NCBI GenBank assembly: GCA_950097015.1
Contig: CATNEN010000039.1
Span: forward strand, 13,362,501-13,426,500
Reading direction: 5' to 3'
From: Macrostomum hystrix
Taxonomy: Eukaryota; Platyhelminthes; Macrostomidae
DNA: 64,000 nt
The notes beneath the pieces are model-generated. The model worked only from the letters and a program-made list of their open reading frames with translations. It was not told where the DNA came from and searched no databases. This document shows, in pieces, positions 11,499 to 21,704 of the stretch (its first letter is position 1; every line of letters starts with the position of its first letter). The position numbers and the translations under genes were made by a program.

Positions 11499-12256
11499 GT
11501 AAGACACTTACGTGCCTACTGACAAAGTGAGCGGGGTGTCTCGAGAATCGAGGGGAAAAATAATAAAAGTTTCCTACAACATACTGTACAGAACCCTAAG
11601 AAGAATTCCGCTAGAGAAGAAATCCTAATAACTATAAATAGATTGGTGCGTGAGTATAAAATGGTCGGCGCCCCTAGTGACTACGGTATAGCGTCCTATG
11701 GGGGGGGTGCGCATTCCGGTCGCGGCGAATAGAGTTCCTCGATGCCCAGGGGTGTGCCTTGTCCCGGCTCGCCTTCTTCTCCAGGTGGTTGCAGCTGTGC
11801 CCATCTTCTCCTGCCCGGCTTGGTCTCGGTTGCGCAATCCTGGGAGGCTCCCGCCGTCTTTCCTTGAGTCCGAGGGGTCCGGCCGTGCTCTCACCAGGTG
11901 GTTCCAGGTTGGTTGGCCCATTCGCGTCCTCACCGATCCTGTTGCCGGGCATCGGTAGCCTCTGATTTGCCGCGCGCCCCAGGTGTTTCCGGCTGGCCGT
12001 GCCCGAAAATGCTCGCCGGGCCGGTTGCCTAGCCGTTGCGCGCGGTCCAATCGGCGCTGGAGCTGGTCGCAGCTGGGGAGACCGCTGCTCAGGCCGCTTG
12101 TGGTGCTGTTGCCGGCCGAGGCGTCTCCTCACCGAAAAGGTCAGGGCCCCAACAACTAAACTGTCACTAGGGTCCCCCTATGCTGGAATTCCCCACATTC
12201 CCAACTGTCTTCCTATTGGCTGGCGCTCCCGCCACTTTACCCCTAAACTTAGATGC

Positions 12257-12264
12257 TATAAAAA
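12257..12264 (+). promoter_or_regulatory. TATA box of the antisense gene, copy 1
   Basis: TATAAAAA lies about 135 bases upstream of the ATG at 12395. This would place transcription start near 12290, giving a leader of about 105 bases. The same box is at 18530-18537 in the second unit. Confidence 0.4.
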
Positions 12265-12394
12265 CAAACACTTGACGCCCCATTAACTCAAGCCGCTGTC
12301 TTTTTCTAAAAGAAACACTACCGCTAGCTATCGTCTGCGTTCTATTAAAGATTAAGGATTTCCTGATTCGCCACATTCTGCTAAACTTCTCAAT

Positions 12395-13347
12395 ATGAAA
12401 TCGACTACCCAGCCATCTGTGCCGCTGGTGGATGCTGCGGGCCTGACCCAGCTGCTGCCTGACGAAGAAAGGTGAGTTATTTTGCTTCTACTCGGCCCCC
12501 CCAAGGCCGGTTATTGAGGGGTTATAACGAGTTGGTTGCACATTTGAGTAAACATACTTTATTAGCCCTGGCACGCCCCGCTTGTTTTTACTTATAATTG
12601 ATCCCTACCCGGGCACAGCGATGCCCTCGCACCGCTGTTAACAAAAAACCCTGTTGGCAGTTTTAATTAGAGTTAGATTGGATTTTAAATTTCACAAACA
12701 TTACACTGGCGGTCGTTACCCCTTAATAACCTTAATCTGTCCGCCTAATTTTTTTCAGTGATCATACGCCGCGACCCCCCATGCGAGTTACTTTTGCCAT
12801 GCGTAAGTTGACGCGACCTGATTTCTAAAAACTTCTAACACCCTGCCCGCATCTAGCCACCATTTGAAATCTTTACCTATTGCTGCCCATCTATACCTCC
12901 CTAATACGCTCCAATACTCTTACTTTGCAGACATTGATTTGCCACCCGGGCAGGAGGCTGCCTAGTCGCCCTCGCCATCGGCCTGATGAGGGGCCCGATT
13001 GGCGTGGCGGTGGCGGCCGGACTGATGGCCGCGGCATGCGCTCTACTGATTCCCGTACTCCGTCTTTGTTCTGTTCTTTGGCTAATTTATGCTGCTCAAA
13101 TTTTTCGACCGCCTAGCGACCACGGAAAACTCGATTCTAACCGCTGGGATATATATATATTTGAAAATCTGGACCTACCCATTCGAACGATTCATTGCAA
13201 AATCCCTGCTCAGGTGCTCACCATTTGAACAAAGCAGGCTAAAAAAAAACTGCTTCCCTGATATGTGCTTTTTATTCCCAGAGGAAAAAGAAGCCCAAAT
13301 CGTTCGAAATCTGCGGTTCGTGGAAAAACAGATTGTCTCCCACATAA
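12395..13347 (+). CDS. Possible four-exon gene antisense to the LTR element, copy 1
   Basis: Proposed exons: 12395-12471, 12759-12802, 12954-13213 and 13282-13347. They total 447 bases, 148 residues plus TAA. Donors are strong (AG|GTGAGT, GC|GTAAGT) or fair (CAG|GTGCTC). Acceptors are strong for exons 2 and 4 (TTTTTTTCAG, TTTTTATTCCCAG) and weak for exon 3 (CCCGGGCAG). Phases match at every junction. The product has a short acidic and proline-containing head (LPDEES; HTPRPPMRV), one or two hydrophobic segments (GPIGVAVAAGLMAAACALLI then LRLCSVLWLIYAAQIF), a polar tail and a basic end (RKKKPK). I do not recognise the family. It may encode a small membrane protein carried as cargo. Introns could survive retrotransposition because they lie antisense to the element's RNA. 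The alternative is a chance exon chain; a better-looking acceptor at 12930 leads to a stop. Confidence 0.38.
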
Positions 13348-13849
13348 TTAACCATATGACCCTGTCGGCCTCTTGATTGACAACCGCCTACTCCCAATCA
13401 AACATTGAAATCCCACATGCATACCACCCCGCTCACTTTGGCGGGTTGGTAGGTATCCCTCCTAAGATAGAAGCCGACATGAACTAAACTCCCGACAACC
13501 CAGGCAAAAACGAGAGATAAAGGGTGCCATTCACATAAACGGTGCAACTAGAACTAAATGTTTAGAAAAAGAAGGTGCGAACCCTAATGTGCTACAGTTA
13601 TGAAAAATCTCATGCGAAACTTTACAAGGGGAATTTCACCCCACTAAGTGTGTTTTTTTGTGGTTTTGGCTATTTTATATTGATTTTTAGGTAGAGTTTT
13701 GGCGCCAAGATGGCTTTTGATCGAAAAAGAAAAAAAACAGTTAGTGAGAAGATGTAGCTCGCTAAGCAAAATGATTCGGAGGAGGGCTTGGTCCCCTAGC
13801 GCGACCGTGTGGGTGCGTCTGGGCCCGCGCGGCTGTGCGCTGCCTACCC

Positions 13850-14338
13850 TCAGTCTGGGTCAGCGTCACTCGATGTTGCCCGGGGCTCGGAGCCGATCTC
13901 AGATTCGCGGAAACGAATCCTTCTGGCATAGCCCCAGCGCTCGGGAGGTCTGATGCCTTCCCGAGGTCGCAGTTGCGTGCAGGGGCCGCCTTTCCTGGCC
14001 CCTCTCCGCGGAGACAGCCCTACCTCCAATCGGACGGGGGCGCCAATTGTCTCGACGACCTCACCCTCCTGGTCGGACATGTCGACCAAAAGAGGAAATG
14101 AGGATTTTGCAAAATTTGAGGGGGTTGTCGCTAAAGCAACACTGGGGATGAGAAAAAGTGGGCTAAGCGGGGTGCTGCACACGGCAGTGGCCGCGGAGAA
14201 TAAGCAATTGAAAAACCCGGCCCTAGCGAACAAAGACTGCGATGCAGCGGCCGATAAAGCGATAAATGGAAAACTGATAGGAGAGAAAAAGGGCCCGGGG
14301 CCCTGGCTAGCTCTGCTTCCGGCCTCGGCTTCCGACAA
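13850..14338 (-). CDS. 162-codon ORF, sense to the LTR element
   Basis: This is the longest frame in element orientation, in the position where gag would begin. The N-terminal half is hydrophobic and serine-rich (FPFIALSAAASQSLFARAG). The second half is charged, starting at an internal methionine (MSDQEGEVVETIGAPVRLEV) and including RRGARKGG. No zinc knuckle or capsid signature is seen. It could be a decayed gag head or noise; the overlapping plus frame (14079-14369) is equally open. The second unit has the same frame at 20123-20611. Confidence 0.25.
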   Translation of the reverse strand: MSEAEAGSRASQGPGPFFSPISFPFIALSAAASQSLFARAGFFNCLFSAATAVCSTPLSPLFLIPSVALATTPSNFAKSSFPLLVDMSDQEGEVVETIGAPVRLEVGLSPRRGARKGGPCTQLRPREGIRPPERWGYARRIRFRESEIGSEPRATSSDADPD

Positions 14339-14518
14339 CTGCTTGCGCGCACTCGAAATTGGGACATAGGAGTCTAGGTTTTAACTTAGCACTCATTCAG
14401 CGACCCTATAGCGGACTGTTACACTACAGGTACGGCGGGGCCAGTACTACTGCTGGCAGCGCCTGCAGCAGCCTATCGCCCTACCTTGGAAAGTACACGC
14501 CTTCAATAAGTTACTCAA

Positions 14519-15057
14519 GAAGGCTAATCCCCGATTCGCTCAGAGGGCCCTTCCTGGGGGGGTGGCCAGGGGCTTCGCCTCTGCGATTTACAAGGCTGGG
14601 AAGTCCAGGTATTTTACATCTGGAGCCTCGCTTCGGCTTAGGAGTCCGTAGGGCAAAAGCCCGGTTACTGCGTTTAGACTACCCTTCAGAGAGCTTCTTA
14701 GAAAAGGACATGCCGACCGATTTCTAGCCTATCCCCAAGGTCGGCAGTTTCAGGGCGCGGGCACGGGTGTCGTTAGACTCCCTCAGGGTCCCGACCCTTA
14801 ACTATTCCGCCCCTAAGTTAGACTTAGTCAAAGTTACGTGGCACCTTCAGAATCAGGAACATGAAAACGGGCCTTGCGCGACGCCCAAGGAAAGGCTAAC
14901 CCCCGATTCGCTCAGAGGGCCCTTCCTGGGGGGGTGGCCAGGGGCTTCGCCTCTGCGATTTACAAGGCTGGGAAGTCCAGGTATTTCTCCTCTGGAACCT
15001 CGCTTCGGCTTAGGGGTCCGTGGCTCAGAGCCCGGTTACTCCGTTTAGATTACCCTC
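14519..15057. repeat. Internal 170-bp direct repeat of the LTR element
   Basis: Two copies, at about 14519-14697 and 14891-15057, share CCCCGATTCGCTCAGAGGGC and GGCCAGGGGCTTCGCCTCTG with few changes. They lie near the element's 5' end, downstream of the primer-binding site. The same pair is in unit 2 at about 20792-20970 and 21164-21330. Confidence 0.85.
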
Positions 15058-15412
15058 GCCTAGAACAATCACGCAGGAAAACCCCGCAGACAGTCCCCGA
15101 CTCCTGCAGTAGCCACATAACCCGAAGACACTCTAGCATGAAGTCCACTCACACAGCCTACTCATAGTAGAAAGTCACTAATCAGAATTTTTAGAAACTC
15201 TAACAAAACCTTACATTAAAGTCCGAATCAAATTGAAACTGTTCAGAGAAAATTAATTGACAGTTACTCGGAACTGAAGTCCAGTCTCCAGAGATAAGAT
15301 TCCGGCATACGGATAATGAAATCTAGAAGGAGCCCTTACGGCTAGCTACTACAGAAATCTGCAGCGCTAAACTAACAATTGAAATTTCAAGTTCGTTTCG
15401 CGCCCTTTCTAG

Positions 15413-15430
15413 ATCCCACCGCTGCCACCA
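15413..15430 (-). promoter_or_regulatory. Primer-binding site, tRNA-Leu
   Basis: On the minus strand, one base after the LTR end, the sequence is TGGTGGCAGCGGTGGGAT. Its complement, ATCCCACCGCTGCCACCA, is the 3' end including CCA that I recall for animal tRNA-Leu(AAG). It marks the start of minus-strand DNA synthesis for the left element and fixes the element's orientation. Confidence 0.85.
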
Positions 15431-15431
15431 T

Positions 15432-17749
15432 TGAAATAGCTGCGGGTTTGCAATCCGATGATCTGTCCTCGTGAAGGAAAGGAGTGTGGGGATGGCGATA
15501 GAGTCAGAAGTCGTACCGCAAAGTCTCGCGAGTTGCCGCGGAAAGAGGGATGAAGGGAGAGATGAAGGGAGAGACAGTGGATGCAGGGAGTGGTCCTCTC
15601 GGCCTCAGGCTGGCCAGTCCCACTCAACCCATAGGCCACAGGCATGACTGCCGTGCCTACCCCAAGCAGTGCTCGAAACCGGCTAAAAGTCTAAATAGAT
15701 GTCGGACTACCCGCAAGCGGATAGGACAGGGCTAGGTAGCCTACTGTCATCAGTAGCATGTTCGTAACTGACTCCTAAACTTGGTAGCAGTGGTCGACTC
15801 GGCCTAGGCTCTTGTCTTAGAAATGCGGAAAGGCTATCGGCAAAGCGGAAAATGATCTAGGGTAGCGCCACCACCCAATGCGCCTGCGTTGCCACCGCAG
15901 ACATTTGGAAACTTGGGTCCCCGGAGCTCGCGGCTCCTAGTTTGTCACACAGATCTTAGACAAGCCGAAAAAATAGAGCCTTCTGTAACTTCCGTTTTAG
16001 ACTAGGGTGAAGACCCCAGAATGGATCGAGACACGCCTCAACAGGGGATTCCTGAATTTGCGCTACAGTGGTCTAGAAAGGTGGTACTCCGAACCCGAAA
16101 GAGAAATCCATAGCCAGAATCCTACTCATGAGACATTAGACACATTCTGTACATTAGACTGCAGCCTACACATTAGATAACTAGCAATCCGAGTCTGTGC
16201 GAGTTGAGGAAAACAGAGGCAGGAGAGGTTAAGCTGAACACTGGCTGAGTGATTATGCAAGCGTGAGATTAATTGAACATCACTCTCGTTCCCGTGGCCG
16301 CAGGTGCGAAAGGGGGACAGCGGGAAAACTCCATTGGAAAGGGAGCTCGACACGTACCTTGAACCCACCCAAGAGGGAGAAGGAAAACCGGCCAAGGATT
16401 CCCCCAACCCCTGGAAAGGAAAATGCACATGCTACCCTCCGCATTTACTTACAAATCCCTAGCTCCATATTACTCTCATGCGCGCTTACAATTGCCTTCC
16501 TGCCGCAGCTTTCAGCTCGGCTGTGCCAGAGCCCATTCCCCTAATAGATTAGCCACTCATGGTAGAGGGCTGTCTAATGAGAAAATAAAGGTGAAAAGGA
16601 GACATAGTAAAAATTAGGTTGATGTTAAAAATTAGCCCAATAAGTTAAAGGTGCTTTAGATTAAGTGGTTTTATTAGGCTGAAACAATTCCTAACTCCCC
16701 TCCCACTAAATGCCGCCTAAACTAATAGAAAGCCCCTTAGGAGCAATAATTGCAAACCGCTGCGCGGATTACTTATCTGGACGCTTCGGCCGCGTGCTGC
16801 AATCCCGTTGTTCTCGGGGAAGAGGATGGGGTAAGATAGTAAAAGCCGGGAAGGGAAAGATGCTGCGAGTCGGCAGGGGGCCAACACGCTTGGAGCTCAA
16901 AGGCTCAATTTAGAGCTCACCTAAGAGGTGGCTTGCGCTTAGGGAATGGGAACAGGCAATTGGCCTGTGCTTATCTGCTCGGAGCTCAAGGCTCAAGGGT
17001 CTAAGCCCTACGTGGTCGGAAATAGTGCTCTGGGTCCGGTGGGAGTCCGGCCCGGCTTAGGTAAGTCCGGCAGGGGAGAAGGGGAAGAGCCGGCGGGGGA
17101 AAAAGGTCCTCCCGGGAGCAGCGCAGCGCGCTTGCTTAAATAGGCCTTGCAGCACGCCAACCCCGACATCCATCAAAGCAACCCACATTCGCGCCCGCCT
17201 GTCAACGGGGAATCGAAGCGACGACAGGCCGCCCCAATTGCCCAATGAACCGGCGGCGAGAAACGACAGATGTTCTGCTCGAACAGCCGTCGGCAGTCGG
17301 CCAATGATTGTTACTCCGCCAGGACAATGGGAAGCGCAGGCGCCGACCTGCCTACAGTGACATTTACATGTATCTAAAGGAGGGAGGCCATAAAGTCGAG
17401 CTGGGCTCGAATACTGTAAAGAAGTGGGGACATGAAGAATTAATGATCACTCATAACGCCCGAGTGATCCCCTATATCTGATCGCGGTTTGGAGGGGAAT
17501 TATGACCTAAACTACTCGTACAATAAAAGCTATGGCCGCGATCAGTCATTCCTACAGGGGTCTAGACAACTCCGGAGAGAGAGGATTCGACAGCTACTTG
17601 ATTCACCGCCGCCTCAAACCCGGCCCTAAGATTAATGATCTTGTTTTGTGGCCAGCTGCTATGTGGGTCGCAATCATTAGTTACTTAAAAATTTGAAAAA
17701 TTATGCTGGCTCACACTCCCACTCGATTCCCGCAGCACACTCCACATCA
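15432..17749 (-). repeat. LTR copy 2 (shared middle LTR)
   Basis: Second copy of the 2318-bp LTR, shared between the two internal regions. A shared middle LTR is the expected product of unequal recombination between LTRs. Confidence 0.85.
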
Positions 17750-18529
17750 CTCCACCTTCGCTCACTTTCACGTAAGACACTTACGTGCCTACTGACAAAG
17801 TGAGCGGGGTGTCTCGAGAATCGAGGGGAAAAATAATAAAAGTTTCCTACAACATACTGTACAGAACCCTAAGAAGAATTCCGCTAGAGAAGAAATCCTA
17901 ATAACTATAAATAGATTGGTGCGTGAGTATAAAATGGTCGGCGCCCCTAGTGACTACGGTATAGCGTCCTATGGGGGGGGTGCGCATTCCGGTCGCGGCG
18001 AATAGAGTTCCTCGATGCCCAGGGGTGTGCCTTGTCCCGGCTCGCCTTCTTCTCCAGGTGGTTGCAGCTGTGCCCATCTTCTCCTGCCCGGCTTGGTCTC
18101 GGTTGCGCAATCCTGGGAGGCTCCCGCCGTCTTTCCTTGAGTCCGAGGGGTCCGGCCGTGCTCTCACCAGGTGGTTCCAGGTTGGTTGGCCCATTCGCGT
18201 CCTCACCGATCCTGTTGCCGGGCATCGGTAGCCTCTGATTTGCCGCGCGCCCCAGGTGTTTCCGGCTGGCCGTGCCCGAAAATGCTCGCCGGGCCGGTTG
18301 CCTAGCCGTTGCGCGCGGTCCAATCGGCGCTGGAGCTGGTCGCAGCTGGGGAGACCGCTGCTCAGGCCGCTTGTGGTGCTGTTGCCGGCCGAGGCGTCTC
18401 CTCACCGAAAAGGTCAGGGCCCCAACAACTAAACTGTCACTAGGGTCCCCCTATGCTGGAATTCCCCACATTCCCAACTGTCTTCCTATTGGCTGGCGCT
18501 CCCGCCACTTTACCCCTAAACTTAGATGC

Positions 18530-18537
18530 TATAAAAA
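18530..18537 (+). promoter_or_regulatory. TATA box of the antisense gene, copy 2
   Basis: Same TATAAAAA as at 12257, shifted by 6273 bases. Confidence 0.4.
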
Positions 18538-18667
18538 CAAACACTTGACGCCCCATTAACTCAAGCCGCTGTCTTTTTCTAAAAGAAACACTACCGCTAG
18601 CTATCGTCTGCGTTCTATTAAAGATTAAGGATTTCCTGATTCGCCACATTCTGCTAAACTTCTCAAT

Positions 18668-19620
18668 ATGAAATCGACTACCCAGCCATCTGTGCCGCTG
18701 GTGGATGCTGCGGGCCTGACCCAGCTGCTGCCTGACGAAGAAAGGTGAGTTATTTTGCTTCTACTCGGCCCCCCCAAGGCCGGTTATTGAGGGGTTATAA
18801 CGAGTTGGTTGCACATTTGAGTAAACATACTTTATTAGCCCTGGCACGCCCCGCTTGTTTTTACTTATAATTGATCCCTACCCGGGCACAGCGATGCCCT
18901 CGCACCGCTGTTAACAAAAAACCCTGTTGGCAGTTTTAATTAGAGTTAGATTGGATTTTAAATTTCACAAACATTACACTGGCGGTCGTTACCCCTTAAT
19001 AACCTTAATCTGTCCGCCTAATTTTTTTCAGTGATCATACGCCGCGACCCCCCATGCGAGTTACTTTTGCCATGCGTAAGTTGACGCGACCTGATTTCTA
19101 AAAACTTCTAACACCCTGCCCGCATCTAGCCACCATTTGAAATCTTTACCTATTGCTGCCCATCTATACCTCCCTAATACGCTCCAATACTCTTACTTTG
19201 CAGACATTGATTTGCCACCCGGGCAGGAGGCTGCCTAGTCGCCCTCGCCATCGGCCTGATGAGGGGCCCGATTGGCGTGGCGGTGGCGGCCGGACTGATG
19301 GCCGCGGCATGCGCTCTACTGATTCCCGTACTCCGTCTTTGTTCTGTTCTTTGGCTAATTTATGCTGCTCAAATTTTTCGACCGCCTAGCGACCACGGAA
19401 AACTCGATTCTAACCGCTGGGATATATATATATTTGAAAATCTGGACCTACCCATTCGAACGATTCATTGCAAAATCCCTGCTCAGGTGCTCACCATTTG
19501 AACAAAGCAGGCTAAAAAAAAACTGCTTCCCTGATATGTGCTTTTTATTCCCAGAGGAAAAAGAAGCCCAAATCGTTCGAAATCTGCGGTTCGTGGAAAA
19601 ACAGATTGTCTCCCACATAA
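18668..19620 (+). CDS. Possible four-exon antisense gene, copy 2
   Basis: Exact counterpart of the gene at 12395-13347. Exons are 18668-18744, 19032-19075, 19227-19486 and 19555-19620. The splice sites and reading frame are unchanged. Identity to copy 1 is no evidence for selection, because the whole 6273-bp unit appears identical. Confidence 0.36.
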
Positions 19621-20122
19621 TTAACCATATGACCCTGTCGGCCTCTTGATTGACAACCGCCTACTCCCAATCAAACATTGAAATCCCACATGCATACCAC
19701 CCCGCTCACTTTGGCGGGTTGGTAGGTATCCCTCCTAAGATAGAAGCCGACATGAACTAAACTCCCGACAACCCAGGCAAAAACGAGAGATAAAGGGTGC
19801 CATTCACATAAACGGTGCAACTAGAACTAAATGTTTAGAAAAAGAAGGTGCGAACCCTAATGTGCTACAGTTATGAAAAATCTCATGCGAAACTTTACAA
19901 GGGGAATTTCACCCCACTAAGTGTGTTTTTTTGTGGTTTTGGCTATTTTATATTGATTTTTAGGTAGAGTTTTGGCGCCAAGATGGCTTTTGATCGAAAA
20001 AGAAAAAAAACAGTTAGTGAGAAGATGTAGCTCGCTAAGCAAAATGATTCGGAGGAGGGCTTGGTCCCCTAGCGCGACCGTGTGGGTGCGTCTGGGCCCG
20101 CGCGGCTGTGCGCTGCCTACCC

Positions 20123-20611
20123 TCAGTCTGGGTCAGCGTCACTCGATGTTGCCCGGGGCTCGGAGCCGATCTCAGATTCGCGGAAACGAATCCTTCTGGC
20201 ATAGCCCCAGCGCTCGGGAGGTCTGATGCCTTCCCGAGGTCGCAGTTGCGTGCAGGGGCCGCCTTTCCTGGCCCCTCTCCGCGGAGACAGCCCTACCTCC
20301 AATCGGACGGGGGCGCCAATTGTCTCGACGACCTCACCCTCCTGGTCGGACATGTCGACCAAAAGAGGAAATGAGGATTTTGCAAAATTTGAGGGGGTTG
20401 TCGCTAAAGCAACACTGGGGATGAGAAAAAGTGGGCTAAGCGGGGTGCTGCACACGGCAGTGGCCGCGGAGAATAAGCAATTGAAAAACCCGGCCCTAGC
20501 GAACAAAGACTGCGATGCAGCGGCCGATAAAGCGATAAATGGAAAACTGATAGGAGAGAAAAAGGGCCCGGGGCCCTGGCTAGCTCTGCTTCCGGCCTCG
20601 GCTTCCGACAA
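20123..20611 (-). CDS. 162-codon ORF, sense to the LTR element, copy 2
   Basis: Same frame as 13850-14338 in the second internal region, with the same uncertainty: a gag-like position but no gag motif. Confidence 0.22.
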   Translation of the reverse strand: MSEAEAGSRASQGPGPFFSPISFPFIALSAAASQSLFARAGFFNCLFSAATAVCSTPLSPLFLIPSVALATTPSNFAKSSFPLLVDMSDQEGEVVETIGAPVRLEVGLSPRRGARKGGPCTQLRPREGIRPPERWGYARRIRFRESEIGSEPRATSSDADPD

Positions 20612-21685
20612 CTGCTTGCGCGCACTCGAAATTGGGACATAGGAGTCTAGGTTTTAACTTAGCACTCATTCAGCGACCCTATAGCGGACTGTTACACTAC
20701 AGGTACGGCGGGGCCAGTACTACTGCTGGCAGCGCCTGCAGCAGCCTATCGCCCTACCTTGGAAAGTACACGCCTTCAATAAGTTACTCAAGAAGGCTAA
20801 TCCCCGATTCGCTCAGAGGGCCCTTCCTGGGGGGGTGGCCAGGGGCTTCGCCTCTGCGATTTACAAGGCTGGGAAGTCCAGGTATTTTACATCTGGAGCC
20901 TCGCTTCGGCTTAGGAGTCCGTAGGGCAAAAGCCCGGTTACTGCGTTTAGACTACCCTTCAGAGAGCTTCTTAGAAAAGGACATGCCGACCGATTTCTAG
21001 CCTATCCCCAAGGTCGGCAGTTTCAGGGCGCGGGCACGGGTGTCGTTAGACTCCCTCAGGGTCCCGACCCTTAACTATTCCGCCCCTAAGTTAGACTTAG
21101 TCAAAGTTACGTGGCACCTTCAGAATCAGGAACATGAAAACGGGCCTTGCGCGACGCCCAAGGAAAGGCTAACCCCCGATTCGCTCAGAGGGCCCTTCCT
21201 GGGGGGGTGGCCAGGGGCTTCGCCTCTGCGATTTACAAGGCTGGGAAGTCCAGGTATTTCTCCTCTGGAACCTCGCTTCGGCTTAGGGGTCCGTGGCTCA
21301 GAGCCCGGTTACTCCGTTTAGATTACCCTCGCCTAGAACAATCACGCAGGAAAACCCCGCAGACAGTCCCCGACTCCTGCAGTAGCCACATAACCCGAAG
21401 ACACTCTAGCATGAAGTCCACTCACACAGCCTACTCATAGTAGAAAGTCACTAATCAGAATTTTTAGAAACTCTAACAAAACCTTACATTAAAGTCCGAA
21501 TCAAATTGAAACTGTTCAGAGAAAATTAATTGACAGTTACTCGGAACTGAAGTCCAGTCTCCAGAGATAAGATTCCGGCATACGGATAATGAAATCTAGA
21601 AGGAGCCCTTACGGCTAGCTACTACAGAAATCTGCAGCGCTAAACTAACAATTGAAATTTCAAGTTCGTTTCGCGCCCTTTCTAG

Positions 21686-21703
21686 ATCCCACCGCTGCCA
21701 CCA
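21686..21703 (-). promoter_or_regulatory. Primer-binding site of the second unit
   Basis: Same 18 bases as at 15413-15430, one base inside the right-hand LTR. This would be the functional site for the outer 5' LTR. Confidence 0.85.
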
Positions 21704-21704
21704 T

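Noticed and set aside
11625-12132. Minus frames of 141 and 152 codons in the LTR element
   Set aside because: Arginine/proline-rich GC-driven overlapping frames without domains; composition explains their openness.
12931-12963. Alternative exon 3 start of the antisense gene after the better pyrimidine tract (ACTTTGCAG)
   Set aside because: It reads into TAG after ten codons; the acceptor at 12953 keeps the long hydrophobic frame. It may still be used as a truncating splice form.
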